Positions 38,908 through 47,534 of a stretch of DNA of 64,000 nt are shown here, in pieces. The position numbers and the translations under genes were made by a program. Source of the DNA: SB11 sp965222995. GTDB taxonomy: Bacteria; Bacteroidota; Bacteroidia; UBA8524. Position 1 is the stretch's first letter; the number at the start of each line of letters is the position of its first letter. Below the pieces are notes generated by a model. The model was not told the DNA's origin. It made no database searches and worked only from the letters and a program-made list of their open reading frames with translations. The stretch is from positions 1,674,001 through 1,738,000 of the forward strand of contig OZ244977.1 of assembly GCA_965222995.1 (NCBI GenBank). Direction: 5' to 3'.

Positions 38908-39720
38908 TTACTTCTTAATAAATTTAAAAGCAGATGATTTGAATGATACTATATACACACCTGCTTTTAGTGTGCTTATATCGCAATTACCTTTAATATA
39001 GCTCTCTTCTGCTACCTTATTTCCAACTAAATCGTAAATGCTCAATACACCATTATCAGTAATTGTAGCATCAACACTCCAATATAAGGCTTCGTTAGCA
39101 GGATTAGGATATACCTTAAAATTAAACTTAGAAAGCTCACCTCCTAAAGAAGTAGTATTAGCATTTATAGTTAAATAATCTGCCTCGGGAGACTGGTCAA
39201 TAGTTGCCCCTGTGAAGATAACATCAGCTGCTGCTGCACCTAAAACTAAATCAAACTTCTTATCACCATCCAGCAAAGAAAGTGGAGTACTTACTATTAG
39301 CTCATTTGTATCAACCAAAGAAACTCCCGCATTAATTTTATTATTGCTATTTACTTTCCCCAAGCTAACCTCAATTACAGTTGCAGTATTTAAATCGTAG
39401 GCAATAAATAAAGCATGGTCGTATTTTCTTACTGTATTAGTTGAACCTATTTTCCACGTCTCACCATCATTAGAGTTTTGATTAGTATCTAACCCAATCA
39501 TAAATCCATCGTTAGTAGTAATTGAGTTATAAGTCTCAATTTTAAACCAGATACTGTCTTGAGCAACATCTACTCGATATGAAATTGCCTTGAGGTCAGG
39601 TCCAATATTATGGTCTCCCACCGAATCATTAGATAAAAGTTTAAATGTTTGTGCAGTAATAGAGTTACACACAATGCTTAGCAATACTAAATAGATTGCC
39701 TTAGTAAAAATAGTTTTCAT
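38908..39720 (-). CDS. Secreted protein with type IX secretion type A sorting domain
   Basis: The 270-residue protein has a Sec signal peptide (IYLVLLSIVCNSITAQ) and a mature part with a beta-rich region (about 30-195) containing MIGLDTNQNSNDGETW, similar to carbohydrate-binding or DUF-type beta-sandwich domains. The C-terminus (about 200-270) is a type A T9SS sorting domain: FKVYPNPANEALYWSV, LSIYDLVGNKV and ISTLKAGVYIVSF with a lysine-rich end. It should therefore be exported through the gliding/T9SS machinery to the cell surface. The ligand is unknown. Confidence 0.88.
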   Translation of the reverse strand: MKTIFTKAIYLVLLSIVCNSITAQTFKLLSNDSVGDHNIGPDLKAISYRVDVAQDSIWFKIETYNSITTNDGFMIGLDTNQNSNDGETWKIGSTNTVRKYDHALFIAYDLNTATVIEVSLGKVNSNNKINAGVSLVDTNELIVSTPLSLLDGDKKFDLVLGAAAADVIFTGATIDQSPEADYLTINANTTSLGGELSKFNFKVYPNPANEALYWSVDATITDNGVLSIYDLVGNKVAEESYIKGNCDISTLKAGVYIVSFKSSAFKFIKK

Positions 39721-39766
39721 ATGCTTATTTGATGCGTTTTAAACAAATGTGTTGCATCCTCATAAA

Positions 39767-39801
39767 CAAAAAACTGCTAATCGACATAATTAGCAGTTTT
39801 T
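39767..39801 (-). terminator. Terminator after the DUF4440-like gene
   Basis: A 13-bp stem (39769-39781 with 39789-39801, core AACTGCTAAT) is followed on the minus strand by T-rich sequence. It lies about 28 bases beyond the stop codon. Confidence 0.8.
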
Positions 39802-39828
39802 AGGACCTAATTCTGTTAAACCAGACAC

Positions 39829-40299
39829 TTATTTCATTTTATTAAACATATAGCGGGCTATTTTCCATTCTCCTTTTTCTTTTGCTAAAACAAATAGTTC
39901 TCTGTTTTCTTCGGGAGTTGTTTCCCCTGTAGCATGAATTAAAGTAGTACCTCTAGAAACAGTTCTTGCAAATGCATAGTCTTCATTCACCACCTCAATT
40001 TCATCGATAAAAAACTCTATGTTTAGTTTAATATTACTAAACACAAACTCGTAAGCTCCCTTCACTTCCTCTTTCCCTACTGCCGTTGGCCCGTTTGAAG
40101 GCATAAAAACCCCTGTTTCTGTATAAAGAGGTAATACTTTGTTTACATCAGAACTATTAAGTGCGTCGCGATACGTAAATAACAATTTTTCAATAGCTGA
40201 ATTTTGTGCTTGAGTTTCCATAATTGTATTGTTTTCTGTTTTTCTTTGACAAGCCATTAGTGTTGTACTTATGGCTATGAAAAGAATAATTTTTTTCAT
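39829..40299 (-). CDS. NTF2-like (SnoaL/DUF4440) lipoprotein
   Basis: This lipoprotein of about 156 residues starts at ATG 40299 to give the signal MKKIILFIAISTTLMAC (lipobox LMAC); a start at 40326 would add nine residues. The mature part has the NTF2-like cone fold: IEKLLFTYRDALNSSDVNKVLPLYTET at the start, quoted here in part, and the late strands ENRELFVLAKEKGEWKIARYMFN. SnoaL/DUF4440 proteins include small enzymes and binding proteins. The gene is single. Confidence 0.82.
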   Translation of the reverse strand: MKKIILFIAISTTLMACQRKTENNTIMETQAQNSAIEKLLFTYRDALNSSDVNKVLPLYTETGVFMPSNGPTAVGKEEVKGAYEFVFSNIKLNIEFFIDEIEVVNEDYAFARTVSRGTTLIHATGETTPEENRELFVLAKEKGEWKIARYMFNKMK

Positions 40300-40399
40300 C
40301 TTTTTTGGTTTTAAATAACAGTACAAAGATGTGGAGTTGTTGGAGGTTGGACTCTTAAACTACAACAAGAAATAACCTTAAGATAGGTTAAGGGTAAGA

Positions 40400-40981
40400 C
40401 TATTTTGAAGCTATCTCTTTGCGGATTTTACTTAGAAACTCAGGCGTAATACCTAAGTATGATGCAATTTGAGTGCTTGGGAGCCTGTTGTATAATTGAG
40501 GGTATTGTGCAATAAAAGCCAGGTATCTCTCTTCGGCAGTAGAACTTATATTTTGCAACACACGATTTTGTAGCTCTACAAACTTATTCTCAATTAATAC
40601 TCTAAAGTTTCTGTTAAAAGTAATATTGTCTTCATAAAAAAAGAGAAGGTCTGGTTTTGCTATTTGCAAGACTATTGAAGGTTCTATAGCTTCTATATAT
40701 AATTTGCTCGGACTATCTGAGTGAAAACTCCCTATATCTGTAATCCAATCATTTTCTGCAGCAAACTGTATATTATGTTCTCCACCCTTTTCATCCACAC
40801 CATACATTTTACAGCAACCTTCAATAATAAAGTTATAGTGTTTGCAAATATCACCTTCTTGCAAAAGAAACTGGCGACGCTTTATTCTTCGCTCGCTCAC
40901 TCTTTTAGAAAGTTTCTCTTTCTCTTTATCAGTTAGAGGAACAAGATTATCAAAATAAGCTATTAGTTTTTCTATTGGCAC
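40400..40981 (-). CDS. Crp/Fnr-family transcriptional regulator
   Basis: The 193-residue regulator has an N-terminal cyclic-nucleotide-binding-like beta-barrel (FLLQEGDICKHYNFIIEGCC and HNIQFAAENDWITD) and a short C-terminal helix-turn-helix (PSTQIASYLGITPEFLSKIRK). This is the small Crp type common in Bacteroidota. The start is a GTG. No cAMP-binding Arg/Glu set is evident, so the effector is unknown. Confidence 0.9.
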   Translation of the reverse strand: MPIEKLIAYFDNLVPLTDKEKEKLSKRVSERRIKRRQFLLQEGDICKHYNFIIEGCCKMYGVDEKGGEHNIQFAAENDWITDIGSFHSDSPSKLYIEAIEPSIVLQIAKPDLLFFYEDNITFNRNFRVLIENKFVELQNRVLQNISSTAEERYLAFIAQYPQLYNRLPSTQIASYLGITPEFLSKIRKEIASK

Positions 40982-41041
40982 TCAGATGGCGTTATGCCCC
41001 AAACATACCCAACAAGTACAATAAAGAAAAATGTTTTTTGG

Positions 41042-41404
41042 CTATTTACCGGTATTTAAAGTAATAGCTTGTTTTACTAAATCTTGAATAGCTGTTTTAT
41101 TCAACGCTTCTTTGCCAGTATATTTAATAGTTCTGGCTTTTGGACCATCACCACTTAATATTTTTTGCGTATCGTTAAGCATACTACCTTCAAAAAACAA
41201 TAAAGTTACATGAGCTTTTGCTACTCTGTAACCACATAAATTACCATTAAGGCTAAAACACACACTCCCCCATTTAATAGACTCCTCTATTTTTGGGTCG
41301 GTCGTTAAAACTATTTCACGCAATTCTAACAACAGGTTGCGTTGCAATTCTGTTAATGACTTAAGGTATTTTTGTACTTCTGCTACTTTGCTTACTTGTT
41401 TCAT
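41042..41404 (-). CDS. DUF1801-family protein
   Basis: The 120-residue protein fits DUF1801 (YdhG/YjdI-like): KYLKSLTELQRNLLLELREI and IEESIKWGSVCFSLNGNLCGY, then HVTLLFFEGSMLND. The YdhG fold resembles phosphotransferase-like SufE-type barrels; the function is unknown. It follows the membrane protein gene at 41407 by 2 bases, so the two form an operon. Confidence 0.85.
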   Translation of the reverse strand: MKQVSKVAEVQKYLKSLTELQRNLLLELREIVLTTDPKIEESIKWGSVCFSLNGNLCGYRVAKAHVTLLFFEGSMLNDTQKILSGDGPKARTIKYTGKEALNKTAIQDLVKQAITLNTGK

Positions 41405-41406
41405 TT

Positions 41407-41814
41407 TTATTCTGTTATTGTTAATGATTTAGTACTAATTAACCTGATTACAATACTCATAACCCCACCAATTACAAGATGGGCAACAGTATTCATAAAA
41501 AAGTTGACATCAATATCAACTGTCCAAATACTACGCACTACTAAGGCTTGAGGAATAAACATTAAAGCAGCTATTAATACTCCATAAACAAAAGCATTAC
41601 CCATTGAAGGTTTCTTTTGATAATAAAAGGGATAGAAATACACCATTAAACCTGCATAAATAATATGGTTAAGCGTAAGAGCAGCATAATTCATTTCTTC
41701 TCTGCGAAAAGGGACATAATTAGCCTCATCCATAAGCATATACCATACTGTAGTAAGTATATTACTTATCAAAAAAGCTGCTAGCACTGACAGTATAAAG
41801 TGTTTTGTTTTCAT
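41407..41814 (-). CDS. Four-helix membrane protein, unknown function
   Basis: The 135-residue protein has four hydrophobic segments (about 8-26, 46-64, 75-95 and 108-127), with charged loops such as MDEANYVPFRREEMNY between helices 1 and 2. I do not recognise a family with certainty; its size and layout recall DUF1761-type proteins. It is cotranscribed with the DUF1801 gene and lies divergent from an AraC regulator, which may control it. Confidence 0.6.
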   Translation of the reverse strand: MKTKHFILSVLAAFLISNILTTVWYMLMDEANYVPFRREEMNYAALTLNHIIYAGLMVYFYPFYYQKKPSMGNAFVYGVLIAALMFIPQALVVRSIWTVDIDVNFFMNTVAHLVIGGVMSIVIRLISTKSLTITE

Positions 41815-41891
41815 ATTTAATAAGGTTGTTTACTGCAAAACTAATTTGCATTTAACCCAATAAATTGACACTTTACGACAATTTCTAACCC

Positions 41892-42905
41892 ATGTATTTT
41901 AACTCATTCTTCATAAAAGATATAATTCAGTACGCTACTAGTAAAGGGACAGAAAAAGGGATTTTTATTGATGAAGAACAATACTTAATACCCACAGAAA
42001 AGCCCGATTTAGTAAACTACGAGCAAATAGCACAACTATTAATTAAAGCCGTTGAAGCCACTAATGATGATTTTTTTGGGCTGCACTTAGGTGAGTATTA
42101 CACACTAAAAGCTACCGAAGGAGTTGATAATATTATGCAGCTCAGTTTAACTGTTGAAGAAGCCTTTAACAATGCTGTTGAGTATAGCCGATTAATTAGC
42201 GACAGTATGGAATGTGAGCTATTGCAAAGCCAAGATTCTTTTGGGGTAGCTTTTGATTTAAACCCTGAGTGGGCATTACAACCCAAAAAAGCTATTCGTC
42301 ATAACTTAGAAGTAGCACTTATATCAGCTCAAAAATCTTTGGTAATGTTAACGGGGTTTAAGTATTACCCTAAAGAGTTGCGTTTACCTTACGAAAAACC
42401 AAAACAGTTTAATGAGTATTATCGTGCCTTTAACTGTGTAGTAAGTTTTAACCAACCTAGAGCAGAAATACTCTTTGATAAGCGTATAAAAGAAAAAGGG
42501 ATACCCAATGCTGATGTGGGTTTGCTGGCAGCAATTAAACAAAATGCAAATTACCAGCTAGAAGATTTACCTACTAACGATGATATTGTTACCCAAGTAA
42601 AGAGAATAGTACTTAAAAATATAGAAGGTAATTCCTTCCCTACTATTGAAACTGTGGCAGAAAAACTAAATACTACTCCAAGAACTTTACAACGTAGTTT
42701 AAAAGAAACAGATGCTACTTATAATGAGATACTGTTAAGCTTAAAAATGAAAATGGCATCGCGTTACTTGGTAGATGATAGTTACAAAGTGGAAGAAACT
42801 GCTTATTTAGTGGGCTATTCAGAAGTAAGTTCTTTTACACGGGCTTTTAAAAAATGGAAAGGTATTTCTCCAAAAGCTTATGCAAAGGCAGCTATTCTAA
42901 ATTAG
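41892..42905 (+). CDS. AraC-family regulator with arabinose-binding-like sensing domain
   Basis: The 337-residue regulator has an N-terminal domain of the OruR type (LINEQIAQLLIKAVEA-like spacing, with YEQIAQLLIKAVEATNDDFFG and LGEYYTLKATEG) and a C-terminal AraC domain. Its first helix-turn-helix contains VAEKLNTTPRTLQRSLKE and the second ETAYLVGYSEVSSFTRAFKK, with GISPKAYAK at the end. It is divergent from the membrane-DUF1801 operon and convergent with an AHSA1 gene, with a 14-base overlap of their 3' ends. Confidence 0.9.
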   Translation: MYFNSFFIKDIIQYATSKGTEKGIFIDEEQYLIPTEKPDLVNYEQIAQLLIKAVEATNDDFFGLHLGEYYTLKATEGVDNIMQLSLTVEEAFNNAVEYSRLISDSMECELLQSQDSFGVAFDLNPEWALQPKKAIRHNLEVALISAQKSLVMLTGFKYYPKELRLPYEKPKQFNEYYRAFNCVVSFNQPRAEILFDKRIKEKGIPNADVGLLAAIKQNANYQLEDLPTNDDIVTQVKRIVLKNIEGNSFPTIETVAEKLNTTPRTLQRSLKETDATYNEILLSLKMKMASRYLVDDSYKVEETAYLVGYSEVSSFTRAFKKWKGISPKAYAKAAILN

Positions 42906-43326
42906 AAGCTAATTTTTCAAACATATATTCCCACGCGGCAGTTCTCTTACCCATATCAGCAGGTACAGTTTCAAAACTCTGTGTAAAGGTTAGCAACGTC
43001 ATATTATTTTCTTCTTCCAGCTTCATGTTCACTAAACTTTTGGGGGCTGCTAAGGGATAACCGACATAATACAGGCTAAAAGTAATATTTTCAGGTTCTT
43101 CAATTTCAGCATATTCACCTTCTACAAAAAAACTGGTTCCATCATCTCGTAGTAATTCTATTGAGTACTTGCCTCCTATTCTAAAATCTACTGTTGCATT
43201 TCTTGCCTGTATTTTTTGCGGACCAAACCACCTTACCAGTAAATCAGGCTGCATTAGCCAATTGAACAATTCTTTTTTAGAACAATTAAACTTCCGGCTT
43301 ATATATACCTTACTCTCCACGCTCAT
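42892..43326 (-). CDS. AHSA1-type SRPBCC protein
   Basis: The 144-residue protein is an activator-of-Hsp90-ATPase-homologue-1-like SRPBCC domain: VYISRKFNCSKKELFNWLM, then WFGPQKIQARNATVDFRIGG and the late TFTQSFETVPADMG. AHSA1-type proteins often pair with ArsR-type repressors, as here: the repressor gene at 43310 overlaps this gene by 17 bases. The ligand is unknown. Confidence 0.88.
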   Translation of the reverse strand: MSVESKVYISRKFNCSKKELFNWLMQPDLLVRWFGPQKIQARNATVDFRIGGKYSIELLRDDGTSFFVEGEYAEIEEPENITFSLYYVGYPLAAPKSLVNMKLEEENNMTLLTFTQSFETVPADMGKRTAAWEYMFEKLASNLE

Positions 43327-43657
43327 TGCTTTTATTTATTTCTTCCTCTAAATTATCAAAAGACTGGTTCCAAAAATCTGAGTAGTGTGAAATCCATTTC
43401 AAAGTGGGTTCTAAGGCTTCTTTATTAAGCCTGAGAACCCTATATTTTCCTTGTTTTTCTTTTTGAAGAATTTTTGCCGACTCTAAAATTTTTATGTGTT
43501 TACTTAATGCCTGAAAAGAAATTGAAAACTCTTCTGCAAGAGCTAAAAGAGTGGTCGCATTTTCATGTACCAATTCTATAATCTTGCGCCTGTTACCATC
43601 AGCTAAAGCTGCAAAAACCTTATCGGTATTTATAGTTTCTTCTTTTTTAGATATCAA
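43310..43657 (-). CDS. ArsR-family winged-helix repressor
   Basis: The 115-residue DNA-binding protein has the ArsR winged helix: VFAALADGNRRKIIELVHENA, then LAEEFSISFQALSKHIKILESA with the recognition helix, and a wing ending in GKYRVLRLNKEAL. No metal-binding ELCVCDL-type cysteines are present, so it is not a classic metal sensor. It overlaps both neighbours (11 bases upstream, 17 downstream), giving a compact three-gene operon. Confidence 0.92.
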   Translation of the reverse strand: MISKKEETINTDKVFAALADGNRRKIIELVHENATTLLALAEEFSISFQALSKHIKILESAKILQKEKQGKYRVLRLNKEALEPTLKWISHYSDFWNQSFDNLEEEINKSNERGE

Positions 43658-43952
43658 AACCTGCTGCTACTAAGTTAAGCTTTTCTGATTTTGGTGAAGA
43701 AAGAGGCTCACTTGCTTTTAAAGCCATTCTAAACTCATTAAACTCGGCCACACCATTCAATCTTGATAAAGTCTCATCATCTTTTGCCATATTAATATGC
43801 ACAAAGGTTTGCCCATCATCTAAAGTAAAAGAGGCATAGTGCATCCCTTCTATCGGGTTGGCTTTAAGCTTATCCATTACTTTTTTAATGTTGGCTTTGT
43901 TTTGTTCTGTATATTCAGGTTTTACGGTGTATTGTACTTTTACTGCTTCCAT
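43647..43952 (-). CDS. Small monooxygenase-like (dimeric alpha/beta barrel) protein
   Basis: The 101-residue protein starts EAVKVQYTVKPEYTEQNKANI and continues with FTLDDGQTFVHINMAKDDE, then FNEFRMALKASEPL. This matches the size and pattern of antibiotic-biosynthesis-monooxygenase-like ferredoxin-fold barrels, but the catalytic residues are not clear. It leads the operon with an ArsR repressor and an AHSA1 protein. A good promoter lies at 43973-44002. Confidence 0.6.
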   Translation of the reverse strand: MEAVKVQYTVKPEYTEQNKANIKKVMDKLKANPIEGMHYASFTLDDGQTFVHINMAKDDETLSRLNGVAEFNEFRMALKASEPLSSPKSEKLNLVAAGFDI

Positions 43953-43972
43953 GATTTATTTTTTTAAGGCAG

Positions 43973-44002
43973 CAAAGTTATATAAAAGCAATTAATATTC
44001 AA
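43973..44002 (-). promoter_or_regulatory. Promoter of the ABM-like/ArsR/AHSA1 operon
   Basis: On the minus strand TAACTTTG (43973-43980) matches TAnnTTTG, with TTG (44000-44002) 19 bases upstream. The leader is about 15-20 bases. Confidence 0.65.
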
Positions 44003-44011
44003 TCAAATGGT

Positions 44012-44533
44012 TTAATGTTTATTTTTTACTCTGTATATCTTAACCTTATGTCCCCTAAAAATAGTTTCTTTTTCAAACTCCATCCCATTATGCTCGGCTA
44101 CTTTAATAGATTTATAATTATCAGGATGGATGATAGATATGATAGAAGAAATTCCCATTTTGAAACCTTCTTCTTTGCATTTAATGGCTGCTTCTGTGGC
44201 ATATCCTTGTTGCCAATACTGAGGTAAAATATGGTAGCCTATTTCTATTTCGTCAATTTCATCTACCCGCTGTTTTAGTATACCACACTGACCAGCTAAC
44301 ACTTTTGTATCTTTATGCTCTAAAGCCATTAAACCATTATTATCTTCATACCTTCTGAAAATATTTTCTAACCATAGCTTACAGTTTTCTTCTGCTTTGG
44401 TAATATCAAACCCACTATAGGTAGTTGCTTCTTCACTTTGAAAGAAGGGCAACCAAGCTGTAAAATCACTTTTAGTAAGTTTTCTGAATTGAAGGCGTTC
44501 TGTTTGAACACCTGAAAGGATAAAGTGCAGCAC
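44012..44533 (-). CDS. GNAT-family N-acetyltransferase (RimJ/RimL-like)
   Basis: The 173-residue acetyltransferase has VQTERLQFRKLTKSDFTAWLP at the start, the acetyl-CoA loop IEIGYHILPQYWQQGYATEAA (motif A, QxxGxA) and a late IHPDNYKSIKVAEHNGMEFEK. This is the RimJ/RimL branch, whose members acetylate protein N-termini or antibiotics. The GTG start lies directly after the stop codon of the OLD-like gene, so the two may be cotranscribed. The substrate is unknown. Confidence 0.9.
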   Translation of the reverse strand: MLHFILSGVQTERLQFRKLTKSDFTAWLPFFQSEEATTYSGFDITKAEENCKLWLENIFRRYEDNNGLMALEHKDTKVLAGQCGILKQRVDEIDEIEIGYHILPQYWQQGYATEAAIKCKEEGFKMGISSIISIIHPDNYKSIKVAEHNGMEFEKETIFRGHKVKIYRVKNKH

Positions 44534-46375
44534 TTAAAGGTTATTTTCTTTTTTTATTCTATCGAAAATAGGCTTGAAATTGATAAAGTCTTTTTCTGTT
44601 CCTTTTTCTAAAACATGCTTCATAAACTTATTTTTATTAAATATTTCATGGTTTGCTCCCATATCATCAGTCTTAACATCGTAAAACTCTTTACTAATCA
44701 TTCCTTCAGAGAACATATTCTCTATGCCTCTTTTTATTGTCGTTTCTTCTCTTTTTTCCAAAATAATAGGTATCGTATTGTTGCCTTCCTTATACTCAGT
44801 TCTTATATCACAATCCCAAATGAAGTATACCTTATTTTCATGTTTCACCGCTTTAAAAAACTCAAATAAAGTTTTCAACTGGTTTTTTCCAGTCATATGC
44901 TCAATACCAGATATTATACGTATTTCTTCATCTCCAAATAGTTTATTTGCTTTTTCCAAATACTGGATATTAGCTCCTTCGGAAAAGATTGAAACCTTAT
45001 TGGTTGTTACATAACTTAATAAATCCATCGAGCTTTCTAATGTCGCAAAACCTTCAGTGAGAAATTCAATAGCTTGTTGATTTGAGTGTCTGCTAATGGA
45101 AACTAGACCATTGTCATTCTTTAAGATAAAAACAGATTCCTTTGGAGCTAATGCAATAGTTGTAGGTGAATGTGTTGTCATGATAACATTCATATTTCTT
45201 TCACCAATAAATACATCCGTTATAACAGATAATAATTTCTTAATCATTGAAGGGTGAAGAGTTGCATCAATCTCGTCTAACAATAGTAGTCGAGGCAAAA
45301 CTCCCTGGCTTCTTGATTTATACACCATCATTGCTAATGCAAGTAAAATTTGCTCTCCTGAGGACAAATCTTCTATACTAACTTCTATACCTGTTTTATT
45401 ATGGATAAGCTTAATCGGAACTTCCATTGAGTTTCTTGACATTCCATATGGTGGAATATAGTCATTAGGAAAAAACCTATAACCATTGCAATCATATATA
45501 TCTAGGATCTCATTTAAGAAGTCTATAGGGTTATGACCAAACTTATCAATAAACTCTTCTTTTGAAAAAAACGAACCATTACCACTGTCTTCAAACCGCC
45601 CTCTTCTTAAGTCATTTTCGGCTTTTCTTATAAGGTAAGTTAGGACTTCGTCATGAAGCTCGTATACAAATAAACCTGAAACTTTAAAATGATGTTCACT
45701 AATTAAAAAAATATTTTCTTCATTGTTATTAATCATTACTGAGTTGTAAAACCCAGGATAAAATTGCTCAAACTTTTCCTCAACTCTTGTCTTAAGATAA
45801 GACAGTTTTTCCTCTATGAATTTTTCGGTAAGAATACTAATATCGTACCCTTCATTAAGAATTGATAAACAATAACGTATCAAAGAAGAAGGTAGTTTAT
45901 TGTTTAGTTTACTAAACTCATTTTTTCTTCCTTTAAAACTACTTATGTAATCTATCCATTGATCTTGCTTACCAAAAATATAACTTGATTTAATCTCTCT
46001 AGCATTAGTAAAAAAAGGGAATAGCTTTTTTGCATATACATCCTCAATTTCATTTTCTAAATCATTAATTACATTATTCTTTCTAGTTCTTAGTAAAGTA
46101 GAGTAATTGGTTTTCCTTGATTGGGCGACATTATAATCATTGACCCTTTTAGATTTATCTTTTGATAATTGTGGGTCAACTACAAATCTTGAATAATTAA
46201 AATAAATTGATTCGCGGTCGTCAATACTGTCAACCTTAATATCACCTTGCTCAATAGCTTTAAGAAATTGAGTTTTTCCACTTCCATTTAAACCAGTTAT
46301 TATAGAAAAGTCATTAAGCTCAGTACTACTGAACTCCTTAACTGAAAGGTGTTCTCTTACAAAAGACAGTTTCAT
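44534..46375 (-). CDS. OLD-like ATPase with C-terminal TOPRIM-like domain
   Basis: The 613-residue protein has an ABC/SMC-type ATPase split by a helical insertion: Walker A ITGLNGSGKTQFLKA (G28-T35), signature SIEDLSSGEQILLALAMM, Walker B RLLLLDEIDATLHP and the H-loop TTHSPTTIALAP. The C-terminal third resembles a TOPRIM domain, with VSIFSEGANIQYLEKA (Glu) and VYFIWDCDIRTEY (DxD). This is the class 1 OLD-nuclease layout shared by several anti-phage systems. No obvious partner gene is adjacent, apart from the GNAT gene after it. Whether it nicks DNA cannot be told here. Confidence 0.78.
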   Translation of the reverse strand: MKLSFVREHLSVKEFSSTELNDFSIITGLNGSGKTQFLKAIEQGDIKVDSIDDRESIYFNYSRFVVDPQLSKDKSKRVNDYNVAQSRKTNYSTLLRTRKNNVINDLENEIEDVYAKKLFPFFTNAREIKSSYIFGKQDQWIDYISSFKGRKNEFSKLNNKLPSSLIRYCLSILNEGYDISILTEKFIEEKLSYLKTRVEEKFEQFYPGFYNSVMINNNEENIFLISEHHFKVSGLFVYELHDEVLTYLIRKAENDLRRGRFEDSGNGSFFSKEEFIDKFGHNPIDFLNEILDIYDCNGYRFFPNDYIPPYGMSRNSMEVPIKLIHNKTGIEVSIEDLSSGEQILLALAMMVYKSRSQGVLPRLLLLDEIDATLHPSMIKKLLSVITDVFIGERNMNVIMTTHSPTTIALAPKESVFILKNDNGLVSISRHSNQQAIEFLTEGFATLESSMDLLSYVTTNKVSIFSEGANIQYLEKANKLFGDEEIRIISGIEHMTGKNQLKTLFEFFKAVKHENKVYFIWDCDIRTEYKEGNNTIPIILEKREETTIKRGIENMFSEGMISKEFYDVKTDDMGANHEIFNKNKFMKHVLEKGTEKDFINFKPIFDRIKKENNL

Positions 46376-46387
46376 AGCAAATTTATT

Positions 46388-47425
46388 TTAAGTGCTTTCT
46401 TTCATCTTCACTCCAACACCTTCTTCGGCTTCTAAGCCTAGCCAGTCTAATACATTGTTTTGGAAAATGTTTTGTTTGGTTTGTGTGCTTAGGTCGGTCA
46501 TCTCTTCTAAAAATTTACCGTGTTCCAAATCACCTAAGGGGAAAGGGTAATCCGTTCCGTACATAATACGGTCGTCACCCATAAGGTTTATTAGGTAACG
46601 CATAGCATCTTTATCGTGGGTAATACCGTCTACCCAAAAACGGCGGGCATATTCACGCGGGTTTTTCACACTGTTTACATTACATAAATCTGGCCTGCAA
46701 GCATAACCGTGTGCTACCCTACCCAAAGTAAACGGAAATGAACCTCCCCCATGTGCCACCATAAAACGTAGTTTAGGAAATTTGTCAAACACACCACCAA
46801 ATATTAGGCTGCAAATAGCACGGCTTTCTTCGGCAGGCATGCCCACTAGCCAAGGCATAAAATAATCGGGCATTTGGTCGGTACCCATCATATCCCATGG
46901 GTGTATGAATATACCCATGTTTAAGGCTTCAGCCGCCTCGTAGAAAGGGAAGAAGTCTTTATGGTCTAAGTTTTTACCGTTTATGTTAGTACCTATTTCT
47001 ATTCCTGGTAAACCCAATACGTTTTTGCAACGTTCCATTTCTTTTATAGCCAACGGAATATCTTGCATGGGCAATGTACCTAAGCTTATGAAACGTTTAC
47101 GGTATTTGGCTTGCACATCGGCAATATGGTCGTTAAGGAAAATGCTCCACTCGTAAGTATGTTCGGGTTTCGCCCAATAGTTAAAAAGTACAGGTACGGT
47201 ACATAACACCATCATATCTACATTGTACTCATCCATATCTTTGATGATAGCTTCAGGGTTCCAGCAGTTTTCCTGAATTTCACGAAAGAATTTTCCATCA
47301 TCACGCATCATACGTGCAGCTCTGGGTTTGTGATGGTCTAACTCTATAAATCCACCGTATCCGAATTTATCTTTCAAACTATCCCAGGTTTTGGGCAAAA
47401 TATGTGCGTGGCTGTCTATTTTCAT
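46388..47425 (-). CDS. ACMSD-like amidohydrolase-family decarboxylase
   Basis: The 345-residue metal-dependent enzyme belongs to the ACMSD branch of the amidohydrolase superfamily, which decarboxylates 2-amino-3-carboxymuconate semialdehyde in tryptophan (kynurenine) breakdown. Motifs include the zinc ligands KIDSHAHILP at the N-terminus, FIHPWDMMG (His), MVAHGGGSFPFTLGR and the catalytic Asp in YGTDYPFPLG. The conserved GXG(K)NLDH segment is also present. No other kynurenine-pathway gene is nearby. Confidence 0.9.
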   Translation of the reverse strand: MKIDSHAHILPKTWDSLKDKFGYGGFIELDHHKPRAARMMRDDGKFFREIQENCWNPEAIIKDMDEYNVDMMVLCTVPVLFNYWAKPEHTYEWSIFLNDHIADVQAKYRKRFISLGTLPMQDIPLAIKEMERCKNVLGLPGIEIGTNINGKNLDHKDFFPFYEAAEALNMGIFIHPWDMMGTDQMPDYFMPWLVGMPAEESRAICSLIFGGVFDKFPKLRFMVAHGGGSFPFTLGRVAHGYACRPDLCNVNSVKNPREYARRFWVDGITHDKDAMRYLINLMGDDRIMYGTDYPFPLGDLEHGKFLEEMTDLSTQTKQNIFQNNVLDWLGLEAEEGVGVKMKEST

Positions 47426-47481
47426 TTAGGGTTATTACGATTAAATCAATCCAGTTAATATACGGATTTCTAATAAAAAAC

Positions 47482-47512
47482 GCAATAAAAAAGCCGCACA
47501 AGGCGGCTTTTA
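47482..47512 (-). terminator. Terminator after sucC
   Basis: AAAGCCGC pairs with GCGGCTTT around a 5-base loop and is followed on the minus strand by six T residues. It lies about 25 bases past the sucC stop codon. Confidence 0.9.
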
Positions 47513-47534
47513 ATAGTTTTATAAAAATTAGAGG

